Positions 21,790-35,500 of a DNA stretch of 64,000 nt are shown in pieces (positions within the stretch are counted from its first letter, which is position 1; each line of letters begins with the position of its first letter). The stretch spans positions 2,666,001 through 2,730,000 of the forward strand of contig CADCXA010000025.1 in the NCBI GenBank assembly GCA_902806565.1. The letters are read 5' to 3'. This stretch comes from Hypoxylon rubiginosum (taxonomy: Eukaryota; Ascomycota; Sordariomycetes; Xylariales; Hypoxylaceae). The translations under genes and the position numbers were made by a program. The notes below the pieces were generated by a model. That model searched no databases, was not told where the DNA came from, and worked only from the letters and a program-made list of their open reading frames with translations.

Positions 21790-22972
21790 TTATTTCTTCT
21801 TTTCCTTGTCGCTACTCTTCTCTGTCGGCTCGCCGTTGGCGCCATTCACGCCGTTTTCCTTCTTGTCCTTCTCGTCTTTGCCTGCCGTCGCGGCAGCTTC
21901 CTCCTTCTTCGCCTCCTTCTCTTCCTGTTGTTGCCGGTTTTGGATCTTGTTATCAATCAGGTCGTGGAAGGCGGTGATAGCGCGGATTAGACTGCTGAGA
22001 TAGATGGCGAGGAGCTGGTCGTTCGTCTTGACGCTCATCGCATACGATAGTTCGCCCATGTTGCCACTCTTTCCGTCGGCGCCGGGCTTGGGCGTCGAGA
22101 GATTGGGTAGGAGGTTGAAGACGTCTTGGAGATTGCCTAAGACTGCATGGTTCACCGGCAGCTTACCGTCTTGAACCTTCTGAAGATAGGCTTGGATATC
22201 GCGTAATCGGAGATGCAACCCTTGTAGAGACTGGAGTTGGTTTGTGATGCGCGTCGAGAGGGTGCCGATAGCTACATCGCGAATGTCCCGGAGTAGGTGC
22301 TCGACACCGATCTCCTCTGCTTCCTCGGCCTCAATGGTAGACGGGGTGTGAACGAAGGTCTTGGATGTGGTTGTGCCGTCCTATAACATACTTCAAGTCA
22401 GCCTCTAGGTCATAATTCATTAGGACAATGCAAAGCGACGTACGTCCTTGATCTCTTCTACGGCGAAGTACGCATCTGTCGGGACACCAGACTCCTTCGG
22501 TTGAACATCGATAATTACCAGGAGCGGATTCGGTGTGTATCTCTTGAACAGCTCGTTGATTTCGAGATCGGATGCACGCAGCTTAGGTCCGGAATGGTAC
22601 CATCCTATCAGCTTCTCTCTCGCGTTGACCTTCTTGAACATATCATTCATGTTTTCAACGTAGTTGTGATCCAAGAACCAGACGGACGGGTCGTCGTTAT
22701 CTTCCTCGAATGGTACTACAGAAAAAGATTCGGTTAGAGATGGCGAACCAGGAGGGCTATGTAAACAGTATCCTAGAGTGGGACTCACCCGCAAAGCTGT
22801 TGGACACTCGCACATTCTTTCCATCGTTCTGACCTAGTAGCACACCGACTACTCGCTTTTTGGTTCCCTTGGCTACCCGATTGAAGTGATCTACGACGGA
22901 GAGGAGGACGAGGGGAGCGACGGTGACATTCTTGTTGACGAAAGAAAGGGTCTCGGCGGTCGTAGCAGGCAT
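21790..22972 (-). CDS. RPN8: 26S proteasome regulatory subunit Rpn8
   Basis: Non-catalytic MPN-domain subunit of the proteasome lid, dimeric partner of the deubiquitinase Rpn11. Three exons on the minus strand (22972-22789, 22715-22444, 22380-21790) give 348 residues, the usual length. The MPN domain (about residues 8-150) has [15 protein letters not shown] and the line VVGVLLGQ. The metal site is degenerate: the loop reads [13 protein letters not shown], with only one His where the active JAMM motif has H-x-H, as expected of Rpn8. The C-terminal helical part ([20 protein letters not shown]) matches the family. The protein ends in a Lys/Glu-rich disordered tail. The call is firm. Confidence 0.95.
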
Positions 22973-24587
22973 GATGAAGTATGTCGGGGTGGAAGTGAGA
23001 GAAATTAAAGAGTGGATTTGGTGCTTGCTACGAAATCAACGAGCTTGCAGAGGTTGGATGATGTGGTAATGGTTATGTGAGAAGTGAGAAGGCTGTGGTT
23101 GCGTATTGTGAGGCTGCCTTCGAAATTCCGTAATCCTAGGCACAAGCTCAGTTCTAGATTGGGTCTAGTGGAAGATTAGGCATGGGGGGAATCTGCATGT
23201 GTGCATCATGCAACTGACCCGCTAACTGAATGAGGCTGATGTAATCCTTATTTGCACTCAGCACTACGCAATGCTAAAGCCGAATGTGGCTGGATATTTG
23301 TGGCTTGCCTCCTTTTCACTGCTTACAAGCACGGACAGATGGACATGGACATGGACATGATAACACCAACCAAACACAAAATACAGAAGATCGTCAATAT
23401 ACCTAACTGAAGAAGCAGAAGAAGCATTGGGTGAGGTATATTATGTATTAACCTCTCACGGCTAGATCAGAGTATCCCGTGGTATCCGCTTGGCCGAGTA
23501 ATCAGGACAGGCCTTGGCTGTTACTTGCTACATCTAGCATTACGTTCCAAGGTTACCTCGCCTGTAGCAAAGATGCAAGACATCCAGCAGATGGAGCTTC
23601 GATGCTTGGTTAATTATGACTATACCGCATAATTGGAAATGGGAAATGAAACATGAACGATAATAGGGTATTTGCAAACTTCTATTCAACTCTCCTTAAC
23701 AGGTGCCTAGGTACGACAAGACGACAAGATGATGAACACGTCAAGATTCAACGTTGAATATCAAAAAAGTTCACGGTTGATTTCGGCGGCCCAGCGGAAA
23801 AAGTCGCATTTTAGATCGTTCACTTGTAATTCGTACACTAGAAAAATAGCCGAGCACCAAAGAGGCACCAAACCTAGCTGGGTAAGGCTGAGATATATGG
23901 TATGGTAGGTGCAGTATCTAGTCGGAGTACAGGGAGCTTCTAGTGTGGCAAGCCGCTAAAAAGGTATCTGTAGGAGGTAGCTAAGCCAGCTAAGCACGGG
24001 GTTACCCACTATCTCCTGGGCAAGCTTTGACAATCTGACAATCCGTAAGGAGATACCTAGGATGTTCTGTTTAGGGTGTCAGGGTGTTACGGCTTAGCGG
24101 CTGTAGTCAACCCCCCAATCTGCAGGTTCGTTTCGGTTGCATCAGCCACTAAGCAGTCCCAATTGTGCCCCCCAAAGCTCTTGCCGGGAAACTTGCGAGC
24201 TTTTCTTGTTGTAAGAACCTTAGTGTTGCAATTGGCACTTGGCAACCTCTGTCACCTGTTAAGAAATCTCTCCTTATAGATAGGCCTAGGTACATACGTA
24301 GGTACTTACCAGCTGGTAAAGCTTTGAAATTTCAAAAAAAGAATCCCCCGATCCCCGACCTCGCAAAGAAGAACCGAAGAACCCACCGAGTTTCCAGGGC
24401 CTTTCAACCTTGGAATTCTAACATCTAACAACTTACTACACTCTCCCACCCTCTCACTCGTCCCGCCGACTCCGTGTCCCGTTTTTTCTTTTTCCCTCTT
24501 TAGTTATATTTCTCTCAGTCGCTTGTCGCTGTCCTTTCTTTTCCCTCTGCCTCGGTCAGGCTCAATTGATTTCTCCAACCTCGCAAA
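22973..24587. other. Divergent intergenic region, 1.6 kb
   Basis: Lies between the divergently transcribed RPN8 and adenylate kinase genes, so holds both promoters. GGACAT is repeated at about 23340-23357. The 24420-24580 part is strongly pyrimidine-rich and is probably the adenylate kinase leader. No gene seen. Confidence 0.6.
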
Positions 24588-25635
<1,048 letters not shown>

Positions 25636-26651
25636 ACCAACGATTGCTGCCTCTCTCTTCGACCCCTAGTCTAGTTTACTAGGTACTGGCCTTCCAAGGG
25701 ATGTAATGTCGGGAAAAGTCGTTCAGGATGGACCATGCAGTTCGGGCGGGCGGGCGTCTTGCGATTATCTATGAAGGGCGTCATCTTGGGTTGCGAGAAG
25801 GAATGGGTCTTTGAGTAATGAAGGGAGAAACGAATCTGCGGCAAAGAGCACGGCATAAGACTAACGCGATGTATCATACGAGTCAAATTGCATGTGTAAC
25901 ATGTCATGAATGAACCCTTTCGGAAAAAGAAGGAATAAAAGGACTGAATCCTGCAATCATACTCGCTTTCAAAACTGACCTTCTGTGCCTCCCATGGATA
26001 GTAATAATAGGGGTATTATGAAGTCTTATGGCTTTGTTGAGTAAGCCGGTCCTAAAGTGGAATCGAGAGCTATACATGAACGCAGTAAGTGATCTCGGGT
26101 AGAGTACATCCTTATTAACACATCTCTTTTTATCAATGGCAATCCTCACAGTTTAAATCAGTTTCGCCTATAGCTTTGAGCACGTCACTCGTCGAGTACT
26201 AGATGCAATGGAGGGAAAAGAACAGTCATACATGGTAACTATGTACTCATTAATAACCCTATTGGCTCATTGCTAACATAAGTGGATAGCTTCTGTTATG
26301 TCCACCACTCAACTTACAAGAAACACGAATACGAAATCTACCATATAGCAGGCTCGTGGATGCCGATTATATAGCTATATCACTGCTGAGTCTCATAAGC
26401 ACATTCTTCACTTATGCAGACACGAATACGATCGTAATTGAAACTGAATCACAAGGGGAGAGCAGTTCCAATCTCTAGGTGAGTCATACGGGAGTATCCT
26501 TTAAAGGTAGCGAGAAAAACGACGTGAGAAGAGACTGAGGAGTATAAGAGGCTCGGAAGACAACTCTTGACAGTCCCAAGAACTTCATAGCATATCCAAC
26601 ACAACAAACCATAATCTCAAGGACAGCAATCCACCAAAAAGGAAAAAAACC
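25636..26651. other. Intergenic region, 1.0 kb
   Basis: AT-rich, no gene supported. Confidence 0.6.
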
Positions 26652-27608
26652 ATGGCCTTGGCTTTCACCACCTTCGACGTCTTCACCACCACGCCCTTCC
26701 GCGGCAACCCCCTCGCCATCGTGCAGGTACCAGCGGGCGCGGCGCTCTCCCAGGTCCAGAAGCAGCTCCTCGCGCGGGAGTTCAACCTCTCCGAGACCGT
26801 CTTCCTGCACGAGCAGACCGCCGACGACGTCCGGGCGCGCCGCGCGCGCGTCGACATCTTCACGCCCATCGCCGAGGTGGCCTTCGCCGGCCACCCGACC
26901 GTCGGCGCCGCCAACTTCCTGCTGCACCACCTGAATCTCGCCTCGGGAACCGACGTCCTTATCACCAAGGCCGGCCCCGTGCCGTTTAAGGAGGTAATCC
27001 TGAACGGCGCGCCCGCGGCCGAGCTCGCCGTCGCGCACGACGTGCACGTGCACGACCCCCGCGCGTTCGCGGGCGCGCCGTATGCCGAACACCCCGTCGT
27101 CAGCGTCGTCAACGGCATGACGGCCCTCATGGCGCGGCTACCGGACCTGGCCGCGCTGCGGCGGCGGCCGACGGCGAACCTGGTGGGCACGGAGAACACG
27201 TACACGGCGAAGGAGCGCCTGGACGAGGGGTGGCGTAATGGGCCGGTGGTTAGCTACTTCTACGTGGACCTGGGATACCGCGTCGACGGTGTGACGGGGG
27301 ACCGCGTGCGGGTGCTGCGGACGCGCAACTTTGGGTCTAGGGAGGACCCGGCGACGGGGTCGATGGCGTCGGGGCTGTGCGCGTTTCTGAGCTTGGTGGA
27401 GAAGGACGACGAGGGGGTTTCGTTGACGCGTAGGTACGAGGTCGCGCAGGGCGTGGAGATGGGGCGGCGCGGCGAGATCCATGTCCGGGTGACGCTGGAC
27501 GGCAGCCGCAAGGGGATCGAGGAGATCCTGCTTTCGGGCAACGCTGTTAAGATTCTGGAGGGGAAAGTCCCTATACCGCCGTCGTCGGAGAGTCTTCTAT
27601 CCGAGTAA
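26652..27608 (+). CDS. PhzF-family isomerase/epimerase-like protein
   Basis: An intronless 318-residue protein with the two-lobed diaminopimelate-epimerase-like fold of the PhzF family. N-terminal FDVFTTTPFRGNPLAIV is the family opening. The presumed catalytic acid is Glu48 in NLSETVFL. AFAGHPTVGAA (about residues 77-87) and EDPATGSMASG (about residue 235) are the conserved substrate-cradling turns. In bacteria PhzF isomerises a dihydroanthranilate in phenazine synthesis, but most fungal members are orphans with unknown substrate. No phenazine or other biosynthetic genes are nearby. The coding sequence is very GC-rich compared with flanks. Start context ACCATGG is strong. Family firm, reaction unknown. 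Confidence 0.88.
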   Translation: MALAFTTFDVFTTTPFRGNPLAIVQVPAGAALSQVQKQLLAREFNLSETVFLHEQTADDVRARRARVDIFTPIAEVAFAGHPTVGAANFLLHHLNLASGTDVLITKAGPVPFKEVILNGAPAAELAVAHDVHVHDPRAFAGAPYAEHPVVSVVNGMTALMARLPDLAALRRRPTANLVGTENTYTAKERLDEGWRNGPVVSYFYVDLGYRVDGVTGDRVRVLRTRNFGSREDPATGSMASGLCAFLSLVEKDDEGVSLTRRYEVAQGVEMGRRGEIHVRVTLDGSRKGIEEILLSGNAVKILEGKVPIPPSSESLLSE

Positions 27609-27792
27609 GGTACCTAAGTGGTTTACGGTAGTTCTCTCGTAGTACTTAGGTACCTAGGTATGTACAGGCTCGAAGCTCTCTACGGCAGCACAGTTCCGTA
27701 TAAATACGATCACGTATGCTCCAGTCAGTGACCTATGTCGGTGTCTCAAAACTTATGTGCACCCTCTACCAACCAAAAGGCTTATAGTATGC

Positions 27793-27945
27793 TGTAACCT
27801 GCCAGTAATTCAACATGCCCGGGTTGCCACTACCAGCCGTGCTCCGTGAACCAACTCAGTTGGGTGAGGTAATGGCCTAGTTGGTAAGCTTCTAGATATT
27901 CCCCCCCCCCCTTTTTTTTTTCGCGAGTTGCTGTAGGATCGAGTA
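27793..27945 (+). mobile_element. tRNA-derived SINE-like element, copy B
   Basis: Homologous to 7866-8030: AGTAATTCAACATG, CCCGGG, a GCCAC block, then an A-box-like TGGCCTAGTTGGTAAGC, a homopolymer C11T10 tract (27901-27921), and a degenerate B-box region. Here the A box is better preserved than in copy A, while copy A has the better B box. Together they suggest a tRNA-headed Pol III element. Ends and target duplications could not be fixed. Confidence 0.45.
27901..27921. repeat. C11T10 homopolymer tract
   Basis: Eleven C followed by ten T lie inside the SINE-like copy, at the same place as the T/A-rich stretch of copy A. Length here is prone to sequencing error. Confidence 0.8.
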
Positions 27946-28868
27946 TTTCGCAATGGATAAATAATTTGCCTACCAGAGTAGAGTCCTAATCCTTATCCTT
28001 GGGATTTCATAACTTTTATCATTAAGAGACGCCCTTATATTGTAACCGACGCTTGAGTTCCTAAGGCCAGATTTATCATATAAATGTCATCAGGACGGAA
28101 TGATCAATATCAATATATGCATTGAGTGATCGCATTGTTAATTTCGGATGAAGCTGCTGGAATGAGGTAGCGACCAGCGTGCTTAAGAATTAAGGGAAAC
28201 CCCCCTTTCTGGTAGTACCTTAAGGAGACAAGGTTGTTGCTAAGATGTAGTATTAGGGGCAGTAAAGAAAGCAGAGACGAGAGCTGTATTGAAAGTCACG
28301 AGCAAAGTCCTCATAAATACTTGCCAGTTCCACGATGTAGTCTTATCCACGTCGAAATTCATTAATAGCAGCACTAACAGTAGTATAACAATCCATTATC
28401 CGTTTGCACGCATTTTGTAGCTACCTCCCCTAGCCTAGGTACCAACGTAGCAGCAGAGAAAACCAACCCTCCAACTCCCGCCGGTATCATCATCATCTGC
28501 GGTCGTGACCATACAATGACATTACTAGAGGAAGCGTAAAATGAAAAGACGGGGAAACCACCAAACGCCTCATTTCTGATTCCTCCTCCTCCTGCCTGTC
28601 CTTTCCTTTCCTCATGCCGCAAAAAGAAAGAGGAATAAAAGAAAACTCCAGTGGAAATGCAGCAGTTTCGAGTTCCGATTTCTGACGGTCCGCCGAACGC
28701 CCCCTTCGCCCTGGGTATTAGAAAGCACGAGCTCGGGTTTAGACCAAGCCTGCGACACGCAATTCTTGTAAATACATCATCTCTCATCCTCGCCCTGTTC
28801 GATCTCTTTCAATAAGAATCCGACCCGCCTATAGCCTAGGTAGATACGCAGGATGGAGGGGAATCCCA

Positions 28869-30849
28869 CTAAGCAGAGCGCCCCTTAGCCGCTCTGGCCG
28901 CGGGCGCGCTCGCGTCTCTCCGCGAGCCCGTCCCCGATACCATCTGCCGCCGGGGCGTCGCCATCCCCTGCGCAGCACTCCTAGCTCTACCGCGGCGCTC
29001 CTGGATCTGCGCCAGGGCCTGTTCGCGAGTCATCGTTGGGGTTAGGGCCGGGTTGTTGATGTCGAATGAGGGCGTGCGGTTCTCGGTCTTGTCTCGGATA
29101 GGAACCGTCGTCGTGGTCGTCATAGTATAGAACGCGGCCGACGTGTGTGGGCGTGAGTCATTACGCTCTGCCTCTTTCTCCGTCTCCGCCTCCGCCCCTG
29201 GGTGAGCATCATCTTCCTCATCTTGTTGCTCCGGGTTCAAAGCACGACCAGAGGGCGTCTCTGGAGCCATAGTCGGAATATTGGTCATCATGCATTGTGA
29301 TTCTCCTTCATGGGGCGCATTGAGAAGGGAAAGCAGAGAAACGCGCTCCTGCGCCATCAGGGCAAACGTCGGAGGATCGACAGATGGTGTGCGAGAATAG
29401 TAGGGGGGTTCTGGTTGGGGGTCCACTGGAGTCGGTGGCTCGGAAGCAGACTCCTCGGATTTTTCCATGACCTCCAGATCTAGTTGAGAGACGGTCCTAA
29501 AGATTCCTTCGGATGGGACGAAGATCGTAGAACGTCTGGACTCCTTGTGAACCCTTGGTCCTTGGGACTCCTTGGCCTGCTCGGTAGTCTCCGCGGTATC
29601 TTCAACCGGTACTTCTATTATCTCTGGTTGCTGCGGCTGTTGTTCTTCCTCTGCCGACGTAGGCTCGGTGGGCATAGCTTGCTCCGAAAGGGCAGGCGGT
29701 TTCGAAGTCTCAGGCGCCTTGCCCAAGATGACGAGATCCGCCGGATCCACGATCGCAATGGACCCTAGTCGTTCTTGACGCGCAGAGGCCATTGCTATGC
29801 TTCGGCGCGGACGAGCCTTGGCGCATACACAAGTTCGTAGTTCACATTCGGCCTGCACAAACTCGAGATGGTCCTGGGTGCGGTCGGCCCTCTGCTTCTC
29901 CCACTGCCATAGGCGTGCCAGCTCTTCGATTTCAGCTTCGCTCGCAGCAGAAGATAGGATGTCGACCGTCGACAATGATACCCGCGACTTTTTAGGTGAT
30001 GCGAACTCGCTATCGGGTTCTTCCGGCGGCAACGGTAGATGACCTTCGGCAGCGATCCTGGCGATCTCCTCGCTCTTGGCAGCAGCTCTATAGGCATCAC
30101 GTTCCTGCTCAGCAAATGTGACACGCTCGAGAGCTTTCTCTAATTGTTCCTGAAGTTCGACGAGCTGATAACGCGACGCGAAAGCTTCTTGCTCTCTAGC
30201 TTTGCTGAGGTCCTTCTCTCTCGCCAACGATTCCTCAGCGGACTTGCATGCGCTTCGTACAGTTTTAAGCTCCTCTTGCAACTTGACGAAAGAGGACTGT
30301 GACTTGAAGACTTCTTTTCGAGCTTGTCGCACCTCCTTCTCCCAAATGGCTTTGCTGTGCTGGAGTGTTTCCTTTGCTTGACCATATTTTTCCTGATGGG
30401 AATACTGTTAGTGGGCTCTGACAAGGCAGCAATACCAACTTAAGATTTCATAGAATTACCATAACATCCTCTAATCTTTCGCCAACCTTGCGCTCTCTGC
30501 CGCGGCTCTCTTCGATTTGTCGGCGCAGCATCCGCGCCTCATCCCTGTAGCGGCGCATATCAGCTTCTGCCTCCTCACGCCCTAGCATGGCTCGCTTCAA
30601 AGCTGCGTCAGCCGTCTTCCGCTCTAGTTGTCTAGACATGGATGCTGCGGAGGCGGGGCCATTATGAGCCAAGTTGTTAAACTGGCGGATCTTATCGTGC
30701 ACGTCGCTGTCACGGTTCTGGTTCTGGTCGGGTCGGATAGAGAAAGTTGCAGCTTCGCGTTGCTGGTTGACTCGGTCTGGGGACATGACCTGGAGTGGTG
30801 ATGCACCAGGCGAGCCCGGCGGGCTAGAGGAGTGTTCGATGTCAATCAT
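28869..30849 (-). CDS. Coiled-coil protein, uncharacterised
   Basis: Two exons (30849-30460 and 30392-28869, intron 67 nt, phase 0) give 637 residues. The first 90 residues are Ser/Pro-rich (ending near DVHDKIRQFNNLAHNGP). Residues about 90-290 form a long coiled coil with dense Glu/Arg/Lys heptads (RYRDEARMLRRQIEESRGRE; KLQEELKTVRSACKSAEESL). The rest is Pro/Glu/Ser-rich and disordered, ending in a basic RGRARSAAQGMATPRRQ tail. Fungal proteins of this build are often labelled M-protein repeat or SMC-like without known role. It may be a scaffold at septum, spindle pole or cytoskeleton, but nothing in the sequence decides this. Confidence 0.7.
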
Positions 30850-31938
30850 TTGTCTGCGATATATTGTATGTATGGTTACGGTGTATGTATTATTGTCGGG
30901 TATGGGTAGAGTGGCGCATGCACGTCAAGTATCGAGCAGTTGAGAATTTTGTCATGCCTCAGTATCCGGCGCACGTTGTAAAATTAGTTCAGGTGGAGGT
31001 GGTGGCTTTGGCCTAAAAATTCTTGTGAGATAGAACGCCGAAATGGAAATTGTCAATGTTTACGATTGACATAATCACGTTGCCAGGTCAATTGGTGCGA
31101 AAGCACGTGCCTCCCCGTTGTTCCATCATTGAGACCCACCGCCGAATGTCCTAGCAGGTGGCAGACGGCTGTTAGCCCATTCGGATACTGATGTGAACAC
31201 CGCCGATATCCTCTGCTTAAAGCTGTCTTTTCTTTTTCTTTTCGTTCTCGACTGAATATTTCCCAACTCGATCAGCTGTTAACTGTAAGTGTTATTTAGT
31301 TGACGTGCTCTACTATATTGTATTGAACAGTTGATCAGATGTCTAGCATTTGGGCTTTACGGGATAACTCCCAGTGAAATTTACTGACAAAAGAAACAGT
31401 CTGGCAAATTAACAATGAACAGGACTAAAATCTATTATCTTCTCATACAGGTCATGAAGCACACGCAACTTGGCTTAACGCCACTTTGCCCGTATCTTTT
31501 TTCCCCTTTCCCCTTTCCCCTTTCCCCTTTCCCCTACGTGTACAGTCCCATTCTGCCATCTTTTCGTGGGCACATCGGTAATCAGGCTAAGACAGAAACC
31601 GCAACTGCGAGACAACAACATGACTGAATCGGAATTCCACCATCTCTGGCAAATAGTACCTCGCACAGGGTTGGGTTTCCCTCTCTCTGGAGCGAGGCTG
31701 AGAAGTGAAAGTAAATGCCTGGCAGCCGCACCGACGATCCCCCACGGTACCTCTTCGTCTGAAGTTTCCTGGCATACGACTAGCCAAACTATCCTAAGAC
31801 CAAACTTCCGACCAATTTGTTTCGACGGCCGATGAAAGAAAAAAAAATGATGCATGGTATCAAAATGAAAGATAATAGTGTGAGTGGATGTTGAGAGGAT
31901 CCTTTCCTATCTGCCTTTCTCGATATTCGCGCCTCGGT
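30850..31938. other. Intergenic region, 1.1 kb
   Basis: Holds the promoter of the coiled-coil gene and the 3' flank of the CAP20-like gene. A five-unit TTTCCCC tandem tract lies near 31500-31535. No gene supported. Confidence 0.6.
31500..31535. repeat. TTTCCCC tandem repeat (about 5 units)
   Basis: Perfect head-to-tail heptamers TTTCCCC in intergenic DNA. Confidence 0.8.
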
Positions 31939-32564
31939 TTAGTGGTTGGCCTGTCGAGCTATGTCATTGCCGGCTTCCTTGGCCTGAACCTTGCCGGCCC
32001 TTAGGAGATCCCCGATCCAAGCGAGGGTCTCGCTTGTGATTACGAGGCCAGTCGAGACCAAAGCCTTGCCAGATGTCACTAGGCTACCGCCGCCAACCTT
32101 CTTGTATTCGGAACTGTAGACATCGAAGACGTGATCCTTGGTCTCGAAACCCTTGCGAACGGGGAAGAAGACGAAGTTCTTGCCTTCGGTCCATAGCTCG
32201 TCAGTCGACTTCTTCAGGACGGGAACGTGTGCGTCAATCTTGGATAGAGCGTCGTCGCCAATCAGGTCGGCCTTCTTAACGTAGGGCTGGACATATTGGT
32301 AGGGCTTCGCGAAGTAGGGTATAACGGGTTTGGCGAAAGTCTTATAGGCAGAATCTCCTAACTCTATCGACTTTTGACCGTAGGGGTTTCCTTTGATGTA
32401 AGCGATGCTATCGCTGATGACGGGATATCCTGTGATGTGCTTTTATTCCGTTAGCCGACTCGGGAGTCTGGGAGTGTCGCAATGCGGCACATATAGAAAT
32501 ATCGCGAGCTTACCGACAGAGTCGCAGATGAAGGATGGACATCGCCATTTACTTGGGCAGCCAT
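31939..32564 (-). CDS. CAP20: CAP20-like perilipin (lipid-droplet protein)
   Basis: Lipid-droplet coat protein of the fungal perilipin family, first known as a Colletotrichum appressorium protein needed for virulence. It is easy to miss: exon 1 (32564-32514) encodes only 17 residues (MAAQVNGDVHPSSATLS), and exon 2 (32439-31939) has no ATG. Joined in phase they give 183 residues. Recognisable blocks are YPVISDSIAYIKGNPYGQKS, LGDSAYKTFAKPVIPYFAKP, YVKKADLIGDDALSKIDAH and DELWTEGKNFVFFP. Intron borders are GTAAGC and AAAAG. The start has a strong ACCATGG context. The length matches the family. The neighbours are unrelated. Presence suggests lipid storage and possibly turgor-related development, which is inference. 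Confidence 0.88.
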
Positions 32565-35500
32565 GGTAGAAAGTTACCTGGAACCGGCAAGAAGATGACT
32601 GAAATAAGTAGTATTGCGAGGAGAGGAGAGTTGTTGGGTCGCAATAATGGTTTGGGAGGAAGAGGGGAAACGCAGGACGGGAAATGGGGGACGAGAGAAG
32701 TTCAGTCGAGGCTTATTCGTCGCTTTGTGAGTTATGAGGGAGTCCGTGTGGGAGTGGTGGGAGATGTGAGACTTGGGTAGAGTGAGGTGGCAGACAAGAA
32801 GGGCCAAAAAAAACTTGGATGGGATGGAATGGAACGAGAAAGAAGATGGAGGGACTCGGGGGGGTATATCAAGGTTGAAGTAGCGACTAATAACTTTTCA
32901 CAAGACGAGGTCCGTTAAAGGTAAAAAGGCGGGATGAAGCTGTTTTAGCTGCAAGGCGCAATCAGATGAAAATAATAAAATACCCGTTAGAAGCAATAGT
33001 ACATGGTTAATATCTTCGAACGCCCGGCAAACATTGGTATTGGTCTTGGTCTCTCTGTCTGTCTCTTCTAGCATGTGCTTCTTGCCCATTTTTTTCTACC
33101 AGGGCTGCCAGGCCAAGGGGACGTCCTTCACAAGCAAGTATCTTTTGCAAGGCCACTTCAACTGGCCTTTCATCCCAGTCTCCAGTCTTCAGACTCGTCA
33201 GATATGTCGGCTTCCGTAGCCTGCTTGAACAGGTGTATACATAAACTCGCCTTCCACTACGTAAGCCATTGTACAGAGATCGCCAGGTCCGTACCATAAT
33301 ACCATAATACCATGATAACATAATAAGGCAGTAGCATCACCTCTACGTGCTAGTTGCAGAATTACCGCCCATTCTTTGTAGCCCATGTTGACGCATTCCA
33401 CGCCCTCCGGCTAGGCCAATGAAGTCACTCAGCCTGTCAGCACAGAGAGCTCATCGACGTTCGCCGTGGCTGGCCGTGCTAGTGCTATGGTGGGGGCTCC
33501 CACTACATGTATCAAGCAAGGTAGAACAGGGTAGAGCAACAGTTCGGGACTTCGGTAGTGGGTACCTCGATGCTTGCTGCAGATCGCCTAGATTGCATGT
33601 ATCTTCTTACCATCCCTTTACTGAACATGTATCGCATTCCACAACATCTTGAACATCCCACCGTACCACCCCTCGAAGCCCGCTAATATTCTATAGGCTT
33701 ACAGGGCTTACAGGGGGGATGATAGTGTTGTGTAATTCCAGTATTTGTATTTGTACACGTACCACGTATGTACCATGTACCATGTAGAACCTCTCAGCCT
33801 ATCTCTGCCCCTGGCCTGATCCCTGTCTCTAGCATGTGATATTGAAAAATCGGAGCCTTTTTTCTTCTTCTTTCGTCTTTACCATTATCATCACACTCCC
33901 GATCCCGATCCATGCGCCTATCTATCCGTCCTTGCTCGGTTCGCCTATCTGTTTCAGCCATGCTTACATTATTTTCACTACGGACCCCGCCTGGCTTCTA
34001 CATCTTCCAAAGGCTCCCGGCCTCTTATAACCTGCCGACTCGAGTTCGGTCTCGTTCTCGTCTATACGACCCTAGACAGACACGAGCTGCATACAGTAAA
34101 ATAAAGCCAAGAAGCGCACTTACATCAAGTCATCGTCATACATTCGTAGTTATCTCTGTCCGTATTTTGCCCAGTTTATCTATTACAATGTACATACGTT
34201 GGAGCTATATACCCCTAGAGGGTTATTAATAACTACTAACCACTAACTACTAATTATCTAGGTAACTCGTACATGAGTGCAGCAACCAATCTGCCAATGT
34301 ATACGATATATTCGGACATACGTAAACGCTACGCGACACAATACTCCTGTACAACCCGTACAACCCGTACAACCCGTACAACCCTGTGCAGCTATACCCT
34401 ACATATAGGTCCATTATGCGTTTGAGAACTGCATGAGAGATTCGGCAAATGGAATCGCAACTTGCCACATAGTACTCGGTCTAAACGTTCCGGTAGGATT
34501 CTTCTTTCACCTTGGATAACCTCGTCGAGTAACCTGATGCGATCATTTCAGCAGACCTCTCGCCTGGCTCCAAATTTGATACGTTCAAGATCCTAGAGTT
34601 CCTCACATGCGTTCATAAGTCGAGTTTCTCTTAAATATGGTGCAATTTCCAATCACCCCATCACCAACCGATCTAAAACTGCCACTCTGCATGGCAATGC
34701 GCATTGCTCATCCGTAACATTCGTTAGTAGCCTCGGTTCAATGCGATGAGATGATGCCACTAACATGCGCCACCTACTATCTGCTATACTATGTATACCT
34801 ACCTAGGTATGGGAAACCCTTCGTTTGCTAGCATCGCAGCGCATGCGCCTAGGCAGCTAGATATAGTAATGGGGGTCTTGATCCATATCCATCGGGACTA
34901 TCGAGCGATCAAAGGGACTCGGTCAATATCGATGGAACCTCAAGGGTTGCTACAATTTCGATTCCGCCTGTTAAATTCCATTGTGCCCCTTGTCTCTTCT
35001 CACAAGAGAGTCGTGAGGATTTCTCGCCAACCCCACTCCATTATACCTGTCGAGCTTGGCTACACTGCTACGTTCCGCCGCCCCAGGCCGACTTTCACAT
35101 GTCACATGTCAGAAAACCCGATGAGGCTATTCTGTAGGTACATATAGATCATCCAAAGAGGTCCACGAACTACCTAGCAAACGAATCCCGTCGTGTCGTC
35201 TTTGCCACATTCTGCACGCCATGCCAAGAATATGCGGCGAGAGATACCCATGGCGCTGGGACACACACGCCGAGATAAACTAACCACTTACCTAGGTCCT
35301 AGGTGCAGCCGATGAAGCCATGCGTAACTCCACAAATCTGTACTATCTGTACTACTACGCATCTACTTCACCTCCGGCTCTGTCGGCTTTTTTTTTAAGG
35401 AAAATACGCCTGTCAGCGATTCTAAAGACCTTCTTAAAACATATTTCAACGTTATAACAAGACGAGTGCCTTGTCTATGACCAAACTCCGAGGATAATAT

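Larger units (their letters stand above)
27609..28868. other. Intergenic region with SINE-like copy, 1.26 kb
   Basis: Contains TAGGTACCTAGGTA motifs just after the PhzF stop, a second tRNA-related repeat copy, and no supported gene. A minus-strand frame at 28374-28787 looks random. Confidence 0.6.

Noticed and set aside
26652..32564. Possible secondary-metabolite cluster around the PhzF gene
   Set aside because: Neighbours are a coiled-coil protein, adenylate kinase and perilipin; no synthase, tailoring enzyme or cluster regulator is present.
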